Assembly (NCBI GenBank): GCA_020427005.1
Contig: JAGQOY010000031.1
Span: 1-45,817 of the forward strand
DNA from: Planctomycetales bacterium
GTDB taxonomy: Bacteria; Planctomycetota; Planctomycetia; Pirellulales; Pirellulaceae
Length of the DNA stretch: 45,817 nucleotides
Direction: 5' to 3'
In this document: positions 18,168 to 26,678 of the stretch, piece by piece
Numbering within the stretch: position 1 is the stretch's first letter
How the letters are laid out: every line of letters begins with the position of its first letter
Made by a program: the position numbers and the translations under genes
The notes under the pieces: generated by a model
Told to the model about the DNA's origin: nothing
The model's database searches: none
What the model saw: the letters and a program-made list of their open reading frames with translations, nothing else

Positions 18168-21100
18168 ATGAGATACAAGATGTTAAAAAGACTTCGGTTA
18201 TCACTATTCATGATCCTTGTGTGTTTTCCTAGCTTTGGGAACGGGCAGGACATTGTGGGGGTTTTACCGGAACTCATTAAGCCTAACGTAATCGAGATGC
18301 TAAATCTCGACGAGGAACAACAAGCGGCCATCAAGAAACTGCTTGATGAGCGGAGAAGTGCAGCTCTGGGACTCAGCAGCCAATTGCGTGAAGCGCCGAT
18401 TAGCCAGCATGTGCAAATGAGACAGCAGTTTGGGGCCGAGTCGGAATTGATGGGCTTTGCACTTTTGAATCCTGATCAGCAGGACAAGTTGGCGAAGTAT
18501 CGGATCGACTGGATGGGCATGTTGTCTTTGGATGAGCCGAGCGTAGCTGACAAGCTGAATTTGGCGGACTGGCAACGGGATATTGTGGCCGATTGGGTTG
18601 CCAAGGTAGCCGACAATCGACGCGGACCGACTGCTGATCGAACTCGCTCCGATGCCGAACGAGCCATTCGCCAAGAGCTCTCGGAAACCCAGTGGGCGGC
18701 ATGGCAGGTGTTGGCAGGACAAATCGAAGCGACTTCTTTGGGCGATCCCATGCCCCCAGAAAAAACAGTACCCGCTGAAAACACTTTAGCGTCTACCGCA
18801 TCCGATCAAACTTCGCGAGACAACGAGACATTGCCGGTCGAAGATATTCGCTTGGAGCTTAATTTTCAGGGCGAGCGTTGGGACAATGTTATTAAATGGT
18901 TGGCTGATCAGGCGGATCTGGCGTTACAAAACGATGTTTTTCCAACCGGTACATTTACGTACCGCGATCGATCCCGCACATACAGCGTCACCGAGACGAT
19001 TGACACGATCAACGCGTCGATGCTCAATCTAGGTTACACTTTGCTGCGTCAGGGGCGCATGCTAAGGTGTATTGACCTGGAACAAGATATTTCCGCACAG
19101 CTGCTTCGTGAAATGGCATATCGGACTAATTCGATGCAGGAGTTGGAACAATTTGGCGATTTGGAATTTGTACGTTTCTTGTTTGACCTTGAACGCCTAG
19201 AACCTGAGGATATTGAAGACGAAGCCAAAGAACTCGTAAGCGTCAAGGGTACAGTGGCAGCATTACCTGCTTCTGGGCAACTTCTGGTTACTGACGCGGC
19301 GGCGAATGTTCGCGAGATTGCGAAGATGATCAAGCGTGCTGAAGACCCTGCTTCATCGCGTGGTTCGTCCGTTCACACAATTCCGTTGGAACATGTTACG
19401 GCAGAGGAAGTATTATCTGTAGCTCGACCTTTACTGGGACTCGAAGAAGGCGTGAATGTCAACAATGACATTAGTATCTCGACCGACACATTTGGGACAA
19501 AAATCTATTGTAAGGGATCAGCAGATACAATTCAGATTCTGCGCGACTTGGCTAAACAGATGGACGAACCTCTTCCAGAGTCTGCGGCCGTAATCGCTGT
19601 TGAAAAACCGTTTATTCGACGTCACCGCGTTGTTGGTATCGATATGCAGTTGGCCTACGATGTGATTTCTCAGTTGCTGGAAGGGATTCCAGATCTGCGA
19701 TTGGCGCAAGACGCAACTGCCAGTCAACTGGTCTTGCAGGGCCGCGAAGCAGAACACCAACTCGTTGAAGACACGCTCAAGGAACTGGCTGGTGAGTCAT
19801 CAGATTTCGAAGTAATACAGCTTGAGCGTCTAGATACTCAGCTTGCCATTGCAGCGATCAAAAAGTTCTTTGGTATTTCCGATTCCAGCGATTCGACTAG
19901 CGGCCAACCGGTAATTGACGGAGATATTCTGGCACGTCAGGTCTGGGTCAAGGGTACTGAAACTCAGGTCAATCAAATACGGGAATTGGTTGGTACTCTT
20001 GAGAACAATACGGCCAGCACAAATCCCTGGGGTGAAAACATTCGTTTCCTAAAGAACATGGGTGGCTCGACGCAAGACGTTTTGCAGCAAGCAGAGCAAT
20101 TGATGCGCATGTCGAACAGCAAGGTTCGTTTTCGCATTCAGTCTACCCAAGGAGCGTCTAGTACCCGTGGACTTCCACAGCGAACGGTGCCACGAGAATC
20201 GGAATCGAATTTAGGCTCTGAGGTCAATCCGTCTTCTCCAGCTGAACCAGCCACGGTGAAGCCCAGCGAAAACTCACGCAGTGAGAATACACATCGCCGA
20301 AACTCCAGCGGGATTCCCGTTGGGCGTTTTGTATCTCAACAAGAAGAAGCTAGTGCGAGCGATCAATCCAACTCCTCAGCGAGTGGAGCGGCTCAAGATT
20401 CGAATAGCGGACAGGTCGAGACTGCAGATGAAGGCCCTGAAATCGTCGTCATGGAAGGCCCAAATGGTCTGATCATTTCCTCCTCCGATCCACAAGCATT
20501 GGCTGAGTTTGACAATGTCATGCGATTGCTGTCGGACCAAATGGTAGTCAGCAGCGGAGAGCCATTGGTTTGGTATCTCAAGTACATTAAGGCGGCGGCA
20601 GCCAAGGAACTGCTTGAAACAATTCTCAGTGGAACAGCAGGATCTTCTGGTGGTGGAGGTGACCTATTGGGAGGACTGGGGAGTGCCATGTTTGGCGGCT
20701 TCGGTGGAGGCATGCTGGGAGGTATGTTGGGAGGTAGTAGCGATACCGTTGGCTCAAGTGTCGGTATATCTAGTGGGGATTATTCGATTACGGCTGAACC
20801 ACGACTAAATATGCTTATTATCAAAGCCAACCCAGTTGACCTTATGCTGATCGAACAGATCCTCGAAGTCATCGATCAGGTGGAAAGCCCAATCAATATT
20901 GAGACTCGTGGTGTGGTTGAAGCCATTCCGGTTCTGACGCAAGATGTCACGGTTGTCCTAAACATGATCAAGGAAATGTATGGCGATCGGATCGAAGGGG
21001 CAGGTGGAGGAGCCAATCGTGGCGGCGGCGGAGGCGGTCAACCTAACCCTGCCGAGATAATAGAAGCTCTTCGTGGCGGTGGACGAGGTGGTTCTCGAGG

Positions 21101-21677
21101 TGGGAATTCGACTCAGCTTGCGGAGTCCAAAATAGCCATATCTGCGAATACGGATACCAATACACTGTTCGTAGTAGCTCAACCCCAAGATATCATGGAA
21201 ATTCGACAGATTGTTCGCATGATAGATGAAGCAGGAATGGGAGATGGCGAGGAAACAATTGAAACGGTGACTTTGCCAGGACTAGTAACATCTGATGTCG
21301 TTCGCAACGGCTTGGTAAGCGTGTTTGGGGAAAAGGCACAAACCAACACATCGGGAAGCGATAGCAACACAAACCGTCAGACTGGCGGAACGCAAAGTTC
21401 AGATGATGCGGCTGCAGCACAGCGGCGAGCAGAGTTCTTTCAGCGCATGCGTGATAGTGGCGGTTTCGGTGGAGGTGGCCCACCAGGAGGCGGCACCGGC
21501 GGCTCACCGTTTGGAGGTCGAACATTCGGAGGTTTTGGCGGCGGTACTCCCGGTGGTGGCTCACCCTTTGGTGGCCGGACCGGTGGCTTCGGCGGCGGCA
21601 CACCATTTGGTGGCAGAACGGGTGGCTTTGGAGGTGGCGGTGCTCCCACAAGCAATCGTGGCGGTCGTGGCAATTAA
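18168..21677 (+). CDS. gspD: GspD-like protein with secretin N-domains but no recognisable barrel
   Basis: From the ATG at 18168 the product is 1169 residues; M5 at 18180 is an alternative, and a TTG at 18060 would put 36 polar residues before the signal peptide. After the signal (about 1-27) comes a helical region with two EEQ-type repeats. Next is an N0/STN-like domain (about 227-305) and several secretin short N-domains at about 402-465, 546-612, 800-910 and 916-1025, recognised by repeats such as HTIPLEHVTAEEVLSVARPL and by RLNMLIIKANPVDL. Gly-rich loops interrupt the last two. The C-terminus (about 1094-1169) is a repeated PFGGRTGGFGGG tail. The secretin pore domain, with its VPxLGxIPxLG-type motif, is absent. 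It heads the gsp-ordered operon and should form a periplasmic ring, but the outer-membrane pore must come from elsewhere. Confidence 0.85.
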   Translation: MRYKMLKRLRLSLFMILVCFPSFGNGQDIVGVLPELIKPNVIEMLNLDEEQQAAIKKLLDERRSAALGLSSQLREAPISQHVQMRQQFGAESELMGFALLNPDQQDKLAKYRIDWMGMLSLDEPSVADKLNLADWQRDIVADWVAKVADNRRGPTADRTRSDAERAIRQELSETQWAAWQVLAGQIEATSLGDPMPPEKTVPAENTLASTASDQTSRDNETLPVEDIRLELNFQGERWDNVIKWLADQADLALQNDVFPTGTFTYRDRSRTYSVTETIDTINASMLNLGYTLLRQGRMLRCIDLEQDISAQLLREMAYRTNSMQELEQFGDLEFVRFLFDLERLEPEDIEDEAKELVSVKGTVAALPASGQLLVTDAAANVREIAKMIKRAEDPASSRGSSVHTIPLEHVTAEEVLSVARPLLGLEEGVNVNNDISISTDTFGTKIYCKGSADTIQILRDLAKQMDEPLPESAAVIAVEKPFIRRHRVVGIDMQLAYDVISQLLEGIPDLRLAQDATASQLVLQGREAEHQLVEDTLKELAGESSDFEVIQLERLDTQLAIAAIKKFFGISDSSDSTSGQPVIDGDILARQVWVKGTETQVNQIRELVGTLENNTASTNPWGENIRFLKNMGGSTQDVLQQAEQLMRMSNSKVRFRIQSTQGASSTRGLPQRTVPRESESNLGSEVNPSSPAEPATVKPSENSRSENTHRRNSSGIPVGRFVSQQEEASASDQSNSSASGAAQDSNSGQVETADEGPEIVVMEGPNGLIISSSDPQALAEFDNVMRLLSDQMVVSSGEPLVWYLKYIKAAAAKELLETILSGTAGSSGGGGDLLGGLGSAMFGGFGGGMLGGMLGGSSDTVGSSVGISSGDYSITAEPRLNMLIIKANPVDLMLIEQILEVIDQVESPINIETRGVVEAIPVLTQDVTVVLNMIKEMYGDRIEGAGGGANRGGGGGGQPNPAEIIEALRGGGRGGSRGGNSTQLAESKIAISANTDTNTLFVVAQPQDIMEIRQIVRMIDEAGMGDGEETIETVTLPGLVTSDVVRNGLVSVFGEKAQTNTSGSDSNTNRQTGGTQSSDDAAAAQRRAEFFQRMRDSGGFGGGGPPGGGTGGSPFGGRTFGGFGGGTPGGGSPFGGRTGGFGGGTPFGGRTGGFGGGGAPTSNRGGRGN

Positions 21678-21741
21678 TCTCTATATTTGGGTTAACGATC
21701 CGAACGCATCGCGACTTGGTGAATCAGTGGGCGCGACACGT

Positions 21742-21764
21742 GAGCGGCCGGGATTGTCCCGCTC
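21742..21764 (+). other. Hairpin between gspD and gspE
   Basis: GAGCGG and CCGCTC form an inverted repeat around an 11-base loop that itself can pair internally as GGGA-ttg-TCCC. It sits 65 bases after the gspD stop and is not followed by a T-run. It might reduce transcription or protect the upstream mRNA end; no function is shown. Confidence 0.35.
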
Positions 21765-21791
21765 CCTTGCCCTACAACTTTCGGATCACCG

Positions 21792-23582
21792 TTGAATTAT
21801 GATTTCAGACCAAATCAACAACCCACTCGGCATCCTATTCCGCTCCACGATGACAGTTATCAGGAAAAGGCCTCAAAGCTAATGTACGAAGCAGGTGAGA
21901 TACTATCTCGACGAGGACTTTTGGACGCGGAAAACCTAGAGAAACTGCGTTCCCAATCGCTGCAAGGAGGTGAACTCTTGAATGCAGCTATTCGCCAGGG
22001 AATGGTGGATGAGGAGGCAGCCTTACGAGCCCTGGGAGAAGAGCTGGGCATGGATTTTGTCGACTTAAGAAATGCAGAAGTCGACGTCGATTTGGTCAAA
22101 GATTTCCCACAGAAGTTAATCTACCGTCACTCGCTATTCCCGCTTGAACGATTCAATGGATCGATGCGATTGGCAACGGCAGATCCGCTGGATGTGTATG
22201 CTCTCGATGAAGCAAGCGCGGCCACCGGACTGACCATCATTCCGGTGCTGGCAGAACGCAATGAGATTGCTAGGCTGACCAAAAAGCATTTGGGAGTGGG
22301 CTCAGAGACTGTTGAAGGCTTGATAGCCGCACGTGCCGAGGACGAAGACATACAGTTACTGGAGGATTTAGAGACTGACGGTAGCGAATTGAGCGAGATG
22401 GCCCAAGAGGCTTCTGTCGTTCGGCTGGTAAATGAGATTCTAGTGGAAGCGATTGACTCGCGAGCAAGCGACGTTCACATTGAGTCTCAATCGAAGGGGC
22501 TGGTAATTCGCTACCGCATCGATGGCATTCTACACATACAACCTGTTCCACCAGAAATCAACCGCTTTCAAGCCGCGATCATCAGCCGCCTGAAGATCAT
22601 GGCGCGCCTGAATATTGCGGAAAAAAGACTTCCTCAAGATGGACGGATCAAACTAAAGGTTCATGGACGAGAGATCGATATTCGCTTGTCGGTTATCCCC
22701 ATGATTCACGGCGAAAGCCTCGTCATGCGGATCCTCGATAAAGGAGCCATGAAATTTGACCTGCAAGGCTTGGGCATGGACCCCAGGACCTATCATATCT
22801 TTAGCCAGCTGATTCGCTTACCTCACGGCATCATCTTGGTAACCGGCCCGACGGGTTCCGGAAAGACAACTACGCTTTATAGTTCCTTGTTGGAGATCCG
22901 TAGTCCAGAGAACAAGATTATCACGACCGAGGATCCAGTCGAATATCAGCTTGATGGAATCAATCAGATACAAGTACACGCCAAGATAGGTTTGACGTTT
23001 GCGGCCTCACTTAGAAGTATTCTCCGTCACGACCCGGACATTGTTCTTGTTGGAGAAATTCGCGATCAGGAAACCGCTGAAAACGCTATTCAAGCCTCTT
23101 TGACTGGTCACTTAGTATTCAGTACGTTGCACACCAACGATGCGGCTGGTGCCTTTACGCGAATCGTCGACATGGGTATCGAGCCATTCTTGGTTTCGAG
23201 TACCGTAGAAGGTATCATGGCCCAGCGGCTGGTGCGTCGCCTTTGCCCCCATTGCAAATTAGCATACACTCCCAAAACAGAAGATATCCCTAGCGATTTC
23301 CCTTGGGAGGATTTAGCTGGCCAGCCACTGTACCAAGCGGTCGGCTGCCGTGTTTGTCGCAATGTTGGATATTCAGGACGGATGGGTATCTACGAATTGT
23401 TGGTTACAAACGAAGAAATCAAAACCCTAGCGCATGACCGCGTAAGCACGTGGGAGATTAAACAAGCGGCCCTTAAAGCCGGCATGCAAACCCTGCGCAT
23501 GGACGCTTGGCGCAAGGCTATTGCCGGGTCAACCAGTGTGGACGAGGTCATACGAGTCACGAAGGGTGACCGCATCGCGTGA
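21792..23582 (+). CDS. gspE: Type II secretion assembly ATPase GspE
   Basis: The 596-residue cytoplasmic ATPase powers pseudopilus assembly. It has an MshEN/T2SSE N-terminal domain (about 30-100) and a second N-domain. The core follows with Walker A GPTGSGKTT (about 352-360), an Asp-box ITTEDPVEYQLDGI, Walker B DIVLVGEIRD (about 416-425) and a His-box region. A tetracysteine zinc site is present, with CPHC near 486 and CRVC near 519. The MshEN-like repeat lacks the RLG arginines that contact cyclic di-GMP in binding members: EAG and ELL stand in their places. The TTG at 21792 has no ribosome-binding sequence; the ATG at 21882 (566 residues, MYEAGEILSRRGLL) is equally plausible. It lies 114 bases after gspD. 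Confidence 0.95.
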   Translation: MNYDFRPNQQPTRHPIPLHDDSYQEKASKLMYEAGEILSRRGLLDAENLEKLRSQSLQGGELLNAAIRQGMVDEEAALRALGEELGMDFVDLRNAEVDVDLVKDFPQKLIYRHSLFPLERFNGSMRLATADPLDVYALDEASAATGLTIIPVLAERNEIARLTKKHLGVGSETVEGLIAARAEDEDIQLLEDLETDGSELSEMAQEASVVRLVNEILVEAIDSRASDVHIESQSKGLVIRYRIDGILHIQPVPPEINRFQAAIISRLKIMARLNIAEKRLPQDGRIKLKVHGREIDIRLSVIPMIHGESLVMRILDKGAMKFDLQGLGMDPRTYHIFSQLIRLPHGIILVTGPTGSGKTTTLYSSLLEIRSPENKIITTEDPVEYQLDGINQIQVHAKIGLTFAASLRSILRHDPDIVLVGEIRDQETAENAIQASLTGHLVFSTLHTNDAAGAFTRIVDMGIEPFLVSSTVEGIMAQRLVRRLCPHCKLAYTPKTEDIPSDFPWEDLAGQPLYQAVGCRVCRNVGYSGRMGIYELLVTNEEIKTLAHDRVSTWEIKQAALKAGMQTLRMDAWRKAIAGSTSVDEVIRVTKGDRIA

Positions 23583-23673
23583 CTACACCTACCATCGGCC
23601 CGCAGAATTGGAGTTAATGGTTGGCTTTTGCCAGCCACGAGTTGTGATCCCACTTTCTTTCGGTTAATGATCC

Positions 23674-24873
23674 ATGCCAGATTATGCATATGTTGCCCGC
23701 GATTCTCGCGGTTCAAAAAAATCAGGCACCTTGACCGCCAACAGTCAACATGAGGCCTTGGCGCAATTGGATTCTATGGCATTGTTGCCTATTGAGATCA
23801 CGATCGCCAAAGATAACTCGAAGATGCGTGGCAAGCGCGTAGGCGGCCAGGTGATGGCCAACGCGTATAATCAACTGGCGTCGCTGTTGCGAAGTGGCGT
23901 CCCATTGATTCGTAGCTTGACGGTAATGAGCAAGCAAGCGAGCAAGCCGGCCTTAAAAGCCGTGTTGGAGGAGATAAAGGCTCGTGTGGAAGATGGCGAA
24001 CCCCTACCGGTCGCCATGGCTCGTTTTCCGCGAGTTTTCAATGAAATGTCCGTGAATATGGTGCGGGCCGGAACCGAAGGTGGCTTTTTAGAGGATGCCT
24101 TAGAACGTGTCGCCTTCTTTACCGAACAGCAGGAGGACATGAAAGGGAGGACCATGGGTGCATTGGCCTACCCTGTGTTCTTGGCCTGCGTCGGTACGAC
24201 GGTAGTAATCGTGTTGATCGTGTTTTTCGTCCCCAAATTTGAACCTCTGTTTGCCACTTTGCGAGACAAAGGTCAACTACCCGTGGCAACTGATATGCTC
24301 TTGGGTTTCAGCGCTTTTCTCCAATCTTATTGGTGGCTTCTGTTAGGTGTGATTGCCCTGTCGATCGGTGGCGTCGTGACGTTCATGCGTACCGCTGAGG
24401 GGAAGCGATTCTGGGACTATGCCAAGATTAAGCTGCCTTTGTTTGGGACTATTTTTCTTAGTTTGGCGGTAGCGCGATTTTGTCGTGTTTTGGGGACTTT
24501 GCTGGCAAACGGTGTCCCAATATTGCGGTCTTTAGATATCAGTCGGGATGCCGCTGGTAATCGCATTCTTTCCGATTCAATACGCAAGGCAAGCGAAAAT
24601 ATTACTGCGGGTGAGAAGTTGGCAACGCCACTGGCTGCATCTGGGCATTTTCCAAGTCAAGTTGTAGAGATGATCGCAGTGGCAGAAGAGTCCAATACTT
24701 TGGACAAAGTGATGGTTCAAATATCCGACTCATTGGAAAAGACGACCTTTCGGCGACTAGATATCTTAGTACGCTTGTTGGAGCCCATGATGTTGTTGGT
24801 CATGGCAAGTTTGGTATTTTTTATTGTTTTGGCCCTAATGGTACCGCTACTTAATAGCTCTTCCGCGATTTAA
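23674..24873 (+). CDS. gspF: Type II secretion inner-membrane platform protein GspF
   Basis: The 399-residue product begins MPDYAYVARD, the typical GspF/PilC N-terminus. It has two copies of the T2SSF four-helix domain (about 65-190 and 270-390). Three membrane segments lie near 163-188, 219-237 and 372-393. The conserved LASLLRSGVPLIRSL and FCRVLGTLLANGVPILRSL segments mark the two repeats. GspF is the polytopic core of the inner-membrane platform and couples to GspE, encoded 91 bases upstream. Length and layout are standard for the family, so nothing suggests degeneration. A strong predicted secondary structure lies immediately downstream of the gene, before gspG. Confidence 0.96.
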   Translation: MPDYAYVARDSRGSKKSGTLTANSQHEALAQLDSMALLPIEITIAKDNSKMRGKRVGGQVMANAYNQLASLLRSGVPLIRSLTVMSKQASKPALKAVLEEIKARVEDGEPLPVAMARFPRVFNEMSVNMVRAGTEGGFLEDALERVAFFTEQQEDMKGRTMGALAYPVFLACVGTTVVIVLIVFFVPKFEPLFATLRDKGQLPVATDMLLGFSAFLQSYWWLLLGVIALSIGGVVTFMRTAEGKRFWDYAKIKLPLFGTIFLSLAVARFCRVLGTLLANGVPILRSLDISRDAAGNRILSDSIRKASENITAGEKLATPLAASGHFPSQVVEMIAVAEESNTLDKVMVQISDSLEKTTFRRLDILVRLLEPMMLLVMASLVFFIVLALMVPLLNSSSAI

Positions 24874-24879
24874 TAGGAT

Positions 24880-24922
24880 GGGGCCGACAAAAAAAGGCCC
24901 CCAGAAGGGAGCATGCAGGGGC
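24880..24922 (+). promoter_or_regulatory. Competing GC hairpins between gspF and gspG
   Basis: GGGGCC (24880-24885) can pair with GGCCCC (24896-24901) across an A-rich loop. The same GCCCC (24897-24901) can instead pair with GGGGC at 24918-24922. The two stems exclude each other. The element begins seven bases after the gspF stop. It may set the ratio of the major pseudopilin mRNA to the upstream platform genes, as attenuator or processing site; this is inference and no U-tract follows. Confidence 0.45.
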
Positions 24923-25008
24923 TTGTGTACCTAGCCCACTTTCCCTTGAATAAGTATTCGCGAGCTATTTCACGAAGAGAACCACAAATCTGAGGAGAAC
25001 ATGAGATT

Positions 25009-25425
25009 ATGAAACGTCAACGCCGTCAGCCTTTGCGAACGATGCAACGAAGTGCCTTCACCCTTTTGGAAGTGATGCTCGTGCTGGTTATTATTGCCGC
25101 AATTGCTGGAATCGCTGTCTATAACATCGGCGGTATCCAGGAAGGGGCATTCAAAAAGACTGCTGCGGGTCAGATTAGCAACCTGAAGAACATGCTGGAA
25201 CAGTATCGACTTAATGTGGGTTCTTACCCTTCATCGTTAGAGGCTCTGTATGCGTCCCCCAGCGATTTGGCAGACCCGACTAAGTGGATTCAGATTTCTC
25301 GGGACCCAATTGAACCAGATCCGTGGAACAATGCGTACGAATATAAACTGAACGGCAATGTTTTCGAACTACGAAGTTTGGGGCCAGACGGGCAAAGTGG
25401 AACCGAAGATGATATTACCGGTTAA
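25009..25425 (+). CDS. gspG: Major pseudopilin GspG
   Basis: The 138-residue product has a class III signal: a basic 16-residue leader ending in Ala, then FTLLE with Glu at +5, and a hydrophobic helix. The C-terminal LGPDGQSGTEDDITG corresponds to the calcium-binding loop of major pseudopilins, which identifies it as GspG rather than a minor pilin. It polymerises into the pseudopilus. The -1 residue is Ala16 instead of the usual Gly. GAGGAG lies upstream, but three bases after it is another ATG (25001) that opens a three-codon frame, ATG-AGA-TTA-TGA, whose stop overlaps the gspG start; translation could be coupled. Gene order and the 135-base structured gap after gspF fit separate control of this abundant subunit. 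Confidence 0.94.
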   Translation: MKRQRRQPLRTMQRSAFTLLEVMLVLVIIAAIAGIAVYNIGGIQEGAFKKTAAGQISNLKNMLEQYRLNVGSYPSSLEALYASPSDLADPTKWIQISRDPIEPDPWNNAYEYKLNGNVFELRSLGPDGQSGTEDDITG

Positions 25426-25499
25426 TAGTGAGACGTTGAATCCAATGCGCAGTTTTGGAATTGCAACCACACATTCAGTTGGTAAGTAGGATTGATTTC

Positions 25500-26183
25500 G
25501 TGGGCTCGTTGAAATCATGTATCGCGACAAAGAGATTCTGGGAAAGCACCCCAAAGCGAGCCTTCACGCTTCTTGAGTTAATTCTAGTGCTAGCCATCAT
25601 TGGACTGATTGGATCGATTGCCGTCCCCGCATTGCTTGACTCTTACGAACGACAAAAAGTCCAGTCCTCAGCAGATATGATTCGCATTTCTTGGGAGGAA
25701 ACTAGACTGCAGGCTATGCGGACAGGGCAAACTCAAGTGTTTGAATGTGTTCCAGGTGAGCGTGATTTTTCAATAAGATCCTTGCAACAACAATCAGATT
25801 ATCTTAATGCCGGTGCTGGTGCAGAGTTGATGACCGCCTCCGGCATGATTGTAGAGACTCAAAGCAACGGAATGCTGAGCACACAAGGTACCTTGCCTGG
25901 GCAAAGCGCCGAAGACACGGAAAAGCTCGAGGAAAGCATCTCATTCGTCAGCTGTATCGTTGCTGGAGATATGCGAGCCTACACGACCGCCCAGAAAACA
26001 GGAACCTTAAGCACAAATACTTCATCCCAACCGGTTTACTTTTACCCTGATGGTTCTACCAGTACGGCGGAGGTAAGGATTCAAAATACTCGCGGAGATG
26101 TTCGTTCGATACAGCTACGTGGCTTGACCGGACAGGCGCGGGTCATGAGTATTCTCAATGTCGCTTCCACGCCTAAGGAGTGA
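25500..26183 (+). CDS. gspH: GspH-like minor pseudopilin
   Basis: From the GTG at 25500 the product is 227 residues; AGGA sits eight bases upstream. A TTG at 25455 is the alternative and would lengthen the leader by 15. The prepilin motif is KRA-FTLLE with Ala21 at -1 and Glu at +5, followed by a hydrophobic helix that ends near PALLDSYERQ. The rest is a beta-rich GspH-type domain containing RISWEETRLQAMRTGQ, where ordinary GspH proteins have a similar helix. It is longer than the usual 150-190 residues because of Ser/Thr-rich loops. It should sit at or near the pseudopilus tip. It lies 74 bases after gspG and three bases before the next gene. Confidence 0.87.
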   Translation: MGSLKSCIATKRFWESTPKRAFTLLELILVLAIIGLIGSIAVPALLDSYERQKVQSSADMIRISWEETRLQAMRTGQTQVFECVPGERDFSIRSLQQQSDYLNAGAGAELMTASGMIVETQSNGMLSTQGTLPGQSAEDTEKLEESISFVSCIVAGDMRAYTTAQKTGTLSTNTSSQPVYFYPDGSTSTAEVRIQNTRGDVRSIQLRGLTGQARVMSILNVASTPKE

Positions 26184-26186
26184 CCC

Positions 26187-26678
26187 ATGCGAGGCAGATG
26201 CCTAGAATGCCAGATTTCCTCTTCGATGAGGCACAAAGAGATCCGCAGAACTGCTTTGTCCTTGATCGAAGTAGTGTTGGCCTTGACGATTCTCGCCATG
26301 TCGGTGGCCTACATTTCTCAGTCAATGCAATTGGCGACGGACAATGCACTTCGTTCTCAGAAATTAACTCAGGCAGAATTGGTTGCCGAGAGTGTGATGA
26401 ATCAAGTAGTGGCTGGAGTATTGCCTGCTCAACCGGTCACTTGGACTCCATACTATTCGGCCTACGGTTCAACAAACTGGAATTACTCATTGCAGATCAT
26501 GCAAGCAGAAGCCGGTGGCATGGTTAGCCTGCAGGTCGCAGTCCAGCAAATTGACCCAAACTTGGGGCTGATAGAAACTAATGGTGACTTTTATGTTAAC
26601 CGGTGGATTATTGATCCATCACTAGCCTTAGACGTGCCTCCGGAAACGGATAACACCACTACCGGAGGTGCATACTGA
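26187..26678 (+). CDS. gspI: GspI-like minor pseudopilin
   Basis: The 163-residue product has an unusual long leader with two cysteines. The prepilin motif is RTA-LSLIE, with Ala23 at -1 and Glu28 at +5, and then a hydrophobic segment. The AELVAESVMNQVVAG stretch is typical of GspI, where a helix follows the membrane part. AAGGAG lies six bases before the ATG, inside the end of gspH; only three bases separate the two genes, and the stop overlaps the next start by one base, so the three are translationally linked. GspI, J and K form the tip complex of the pseudopilus, and this position in the operon is canonical. Confidence 0.88.
   Translation: MRGRCLECQISSSMRHKEIRRTALSLIEVVLALTILAMSVAYISQSMQLATDNALRSQKLTQAELVAESVMNQVVAGVLPAQPVTWTPYYSAYGSTNWNYSLQIMQAEAGGMVSLQVAVQQIDPNLGLIETNGDFYVNRWIIDPSLALDVPPETDNTTTGGAY

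Noticed and set aside
21325..21795. 156-codon frame overlapping the end of gspD
   Set aside because: It arises from the GGN-rich tail read in another frame, giving Ala/Val-rich repeats, not a protein signature.
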